NCBI GenBank assembly: GCA_964634555.1
Contig: CAZWJJ010000008.1
Coordinates: 1 to 24,878, forward strand
Reading direction: 5' to 3'
DNA: 24,878 nucleotides
Source: JACQCV01 sp964634555
GTDB lineage: Bacteria > Patescibacteriota > Minisyncoccia > Phycocordibacterales > UBA12445
Shown: piece after piece, positions 23,385 through 24,878 of the stretch
How the letters are laid out: the number at the start of each line of letters is the position of its first letter
Numbering within the stretch: the first letter of the stretch is position 1
Translations under genes and position numbers: made by a program
Notes under the pieces: model-generated
The model's input: the letters and a program-made list of their open reading frames with translations, nothing else
Databases searched by the model: none
What the model was told of the DNA's origin: nothing

Positions 23385-24653
23385 CTATATGTGTAATATT
23401 TTCGCGAAATTTTCTTCAGATTCAAATGGGCCAATTAGTGCCAAATTTAAAGCGCTATCTTTGAAAATTAATTTAGCCTCTTTGAGTATCTCTTTAGCTG
23501 TAACTTTTTGAATATTTTTAGTTAGTTCAACTGGATCCTCGATCTTTTTTCTTAAAATTTCCTGACCGCCGTAATAATTAGCAATAGCATCAGAAGTTTC
23601 CAAACCCAATGCAATATTGCCAGCAACAGAATCCTTAAATATCTGCAGTTCTTTCTCAGTCAACACTATATCGCGAATTTTTCGACATTCATCCAAGATA
23701 GCCTGAAGTACATCGTGTACACGATTATTATCCACCCCGACAGAAATAGCCAAGTAGCCATGATCAGTAAAAGTATCATTCTCGGCGCGCACATAATATG
23801 CCGCACCCATCTCCTCGCGTATTCTCTGAAAAAGTCTTGAGCTCATACTACCGCCTAAAATATGTGCCATAAGTTCAAGTGTATGATTTCTTTTATCATA
23901 AGCATCGTGAGTTCGAAAGGCGACCACCAGATGTGTCTGATCAGACTTTTTGTGACTGATTAGGACTCTTGGCTCTGCTTGGACTTCTCGAGTTTTAATC
24001 TTACCAATCTTTTTTCCAACCTTCACATTTTTGAACTTTGCCTCGATTTTTTTAAAAATAGTTTTTTCATCGAACTTACCTGCCACAATCACTGATGTAG
24101 CCGATGCCACATAATGTTCGCCCCGATATTTTAAGAAATCAGCCTTGTTCAAAATCTTTATTGTCTCCTTCTCTCCGGCGATACTCCAACCTGCCGGCTG
24201 ATCACCATACAAAAGCTTAATGATCAGATCCTGAACCTTACGCTGGGGCAGATCTTCATACATATTTATCTCCTCAATAACCACGCCTTTTTCTTTCTCA
24301 ATCTCCGACTCATTAAACAATGGATTTTGATAAAGATCAGCGACAACATCAAGCGCCTTCTCAAAATATCGCGACGAAACTTTAGCATAATATCCGGTAT
24401 ATTCGTGACCCGTAAAGGCATTATAGTGCGCACCTAGGGAATCGAGTGCCGCTGAAATATCTATAGCACGCGGTCGATTAGACGTCCCCTTGAAACACAT
24501 ATGTTCCAAAAAATGAGAGAGGCCGTTAATAGCTTTTGTTTCGTATTTTGAGCCAGCTTCAACCAAAACCAAAATAGTCGTTGCCAAACTATCTTCATTG
24601 GGAATGGAAATGATCCTCAATCCGTTCTTCAAAATTTTCTTTTTATATTTCAT
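23385..24653 (-). CDS. M16 family zinc peptidase (processing peptidase-like)
   Basis: M16 peptidases are clam-shaped zinc proteases that degrade or process peptides. With the start at 24653 (422 residues), the inverted zinc motif is HFLEH (47-51) and the distal glutamate is E127 in VVIEEINMYED, matching HxxEH-x75-E. A second, non-catalytic half carries the RLFQRIREEMGAAYYV motif that completes the active site. No signal peptide is seen. An ATG three codons upstream (24662) overlaps the -10 box region, so I prefer 24653, which gives the usual MKYKK-x-x-LKNGLR start. The AI-2E, metG and tatD genes follow on the same strand. Confidence 0.94.
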   Translation of the reverse strand: MKYKKKILKNGLRIISIPNEDSLATTILVLVEAGSKYETKAINGLSHFLEHMCFKGTSNRPRAIDISAALDSLGAHYNAFTGHEYTGYYAKVSSRYFEKALDVVADLYQNPLFNESEIEKEKGVVIEEINMYEDLPQRKVQDLIIKLLYGDQPAGWSIAGEKETIKILNKADFLKYRGEHYVASATSVIVAGKFDEKTIFKKIEAKFKNVKVGKKIGKIKTREVQAEPRVLISHKKSDQTHLVVAFRTHDAYDKRNHTLELMAHILGGSMSSRLFQRIREEMGAAYYVRAENDTFTDHGYLAISVGVDNNRVHDVLQAILDECRKIRDIVLTEKELQIFKDSVAGNIALGLETSDAIANYYGGQEILRKKIEDPVELTKNIQKVTAKEILKEAKLIFKDSALNLALIGPFESEENFAKILHI

Positions 24654-24660
24654 TGCAAAC

Positions 24661-24669
24661 ATACTATCA
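24661..24669 (-). promoter_or_regulatory. Extended -10 box of the M16 peptidase gene (leaderless)
   Basis: On the minus strand TG-A-TAGTAT is followed by 7 bases and the ATG at 24653. This geometry argues for the shorter start. Confidence 0.55.
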
Positions 24670-24692
24670 CATCAACGCCATGAAAAATAGAT

Positions 24693-24721
24693 TTGCAATT
24701 TAGTCCATATCGTGTTAGAAG
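24693..24721 (+). promoter_or_regulatory. Promoter of the right-edge gene
   Basis: TTGCAA (24693-24698), a 17-base spacer and TAGAAG (24716-24721) with an extended TG-T. The leader of about 13 bases would carry only part of the Shine-Dalgarno region, so the exact start point is uncertain. Confidence 0.4.
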
Positions 24722-24740
24722 AATTAAGAGGGGTGATGTC

Positions 24741-24878
24741 ATGAAAAAGAAAAAGACGCCTCCCGAAACAGAGATCGTTGAAAATAATCCACCCTTACAA
24801 GATATAGTCCCGAATAAAGAAGAGATTAAAAGAAAACGCGATCAAGAAGCCATCATCAAACAAGATGTTCTTGATAAA
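24741..24878 (+). CDS. Start of an unknown charged protein, cut by the window edge
   Basis: An open frame of 46 codons runs to the end of the window. It opens with MKKKKTPPE and continues with many K, E, D and N residues and no hydrophobic segment. GAGGGG at 24728-24733 stands 7 bases before the ATG, a good Shine-Dalgarno spacing, and a candidate promoter lies further upstream. A second ATG at 24736 runs into a stop after two codons and is not used. Too little is visible to assign a family. Confidence 0.65.
   Translation, partial: MKKKKTPPETEIVENNPPLQDIVPNKEEIKRKRDQEAIIKQDVLDK

Noticed and set aside
24654..24662. An ATG three codons upstream of the preferred M16 peptidase start
   Set aside because: It overlaps the likely -10 box region, whereas the ATG at 24653 sits where transcription should begin and matches the usual family N-terminus.
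1..24878. CRISPR arrays, tRNA or rRNA genes, insertion sequences, prophage genes and recoded stop codons
   Set aside because: Reading both strands I found no regularly spaced direct repeats, no cloverleaf or rRNA sequence, no transposase or integrase motifs, and UGA ends metG normally, so there is no sign of the UGA-glycine code used by some CPR lineages.

Overview
The window looks like chromosomal DNA of a Candidate Phyla Radiation bacterium, most probably a member of the Parcubacteria (Paceibacteria). It is AT-rich and densely packed, uses UGA as a normal stop, and combines ordinary housekeeping genes with several small proteins of types that I remember only from CPR genomes. Its EF-P has a modification loop unlike that of E. 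coli. The taxonomic call is inference from these traits; no rRNA gene is present to settle it.

Left part (1-5605, + strand): a membrane-anchored family 5 solute-binding protein, RNase J, an unknown 169-residue protein that ends in a clear terminator, and an MFS transporter. Middle-left (5643-9361, - strand): three separately transcribed genes, namely a 198-residue unknown protein, an unknown membrane protein with a coiled-coil start, and an ABC exporter half-transporter. Most have their own promoter and hairpin terminator, and all three have good Shine-Dalgarno sites. Centre (9633-17913): a UvrD-type helicase fused to an iron-sulfur PD-(D/E)XK nuclease (-), divergent from a short yqeY plus zinc-ribbon operon (+), then an M1 aminopeptidase and a 607-residue unknown protein on the - strand. 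Right part (17999-24653): efp (+) converges on an rpsF-ssb-rpsR operon (-). Next comes a - strand run of M16 peptidase, AI-2E family exporter, metG and tatD. The window closes with the start of a charged protein on the + strand.

Two modes of translation start can be read from the DNA. Many genes (MFS, uvrD-like, M1 peptidase, the 607-residue gene, efp, rpsF, AI-2E, M16) have a -10 box only 6-9 bases before the start codon and no Shine-Dalgarno site, so their mRNAs should be leaderless or nearly so. The unknown or accessory genes at 3775, 6239, 7412, 9361 and 24741 instead carry GGAG-type sites; where a promoter can be proposed for them, the leader is longer.

The most interesting novelty is a domain of unknown function present twice: almost alone in the 198-residue protein, and as the C-terminal part of the 607-residue protein behind a GTGWCTA-containing domain. 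Also notable are a 122-base imperfect palindrome with a GC-rich core abutting the rpsR stop codon and the EF-P loop in which glutamine aligns with the usual modified lysine. I found no CRISPR array, tRNA, rRNA, transposase or phage gene.
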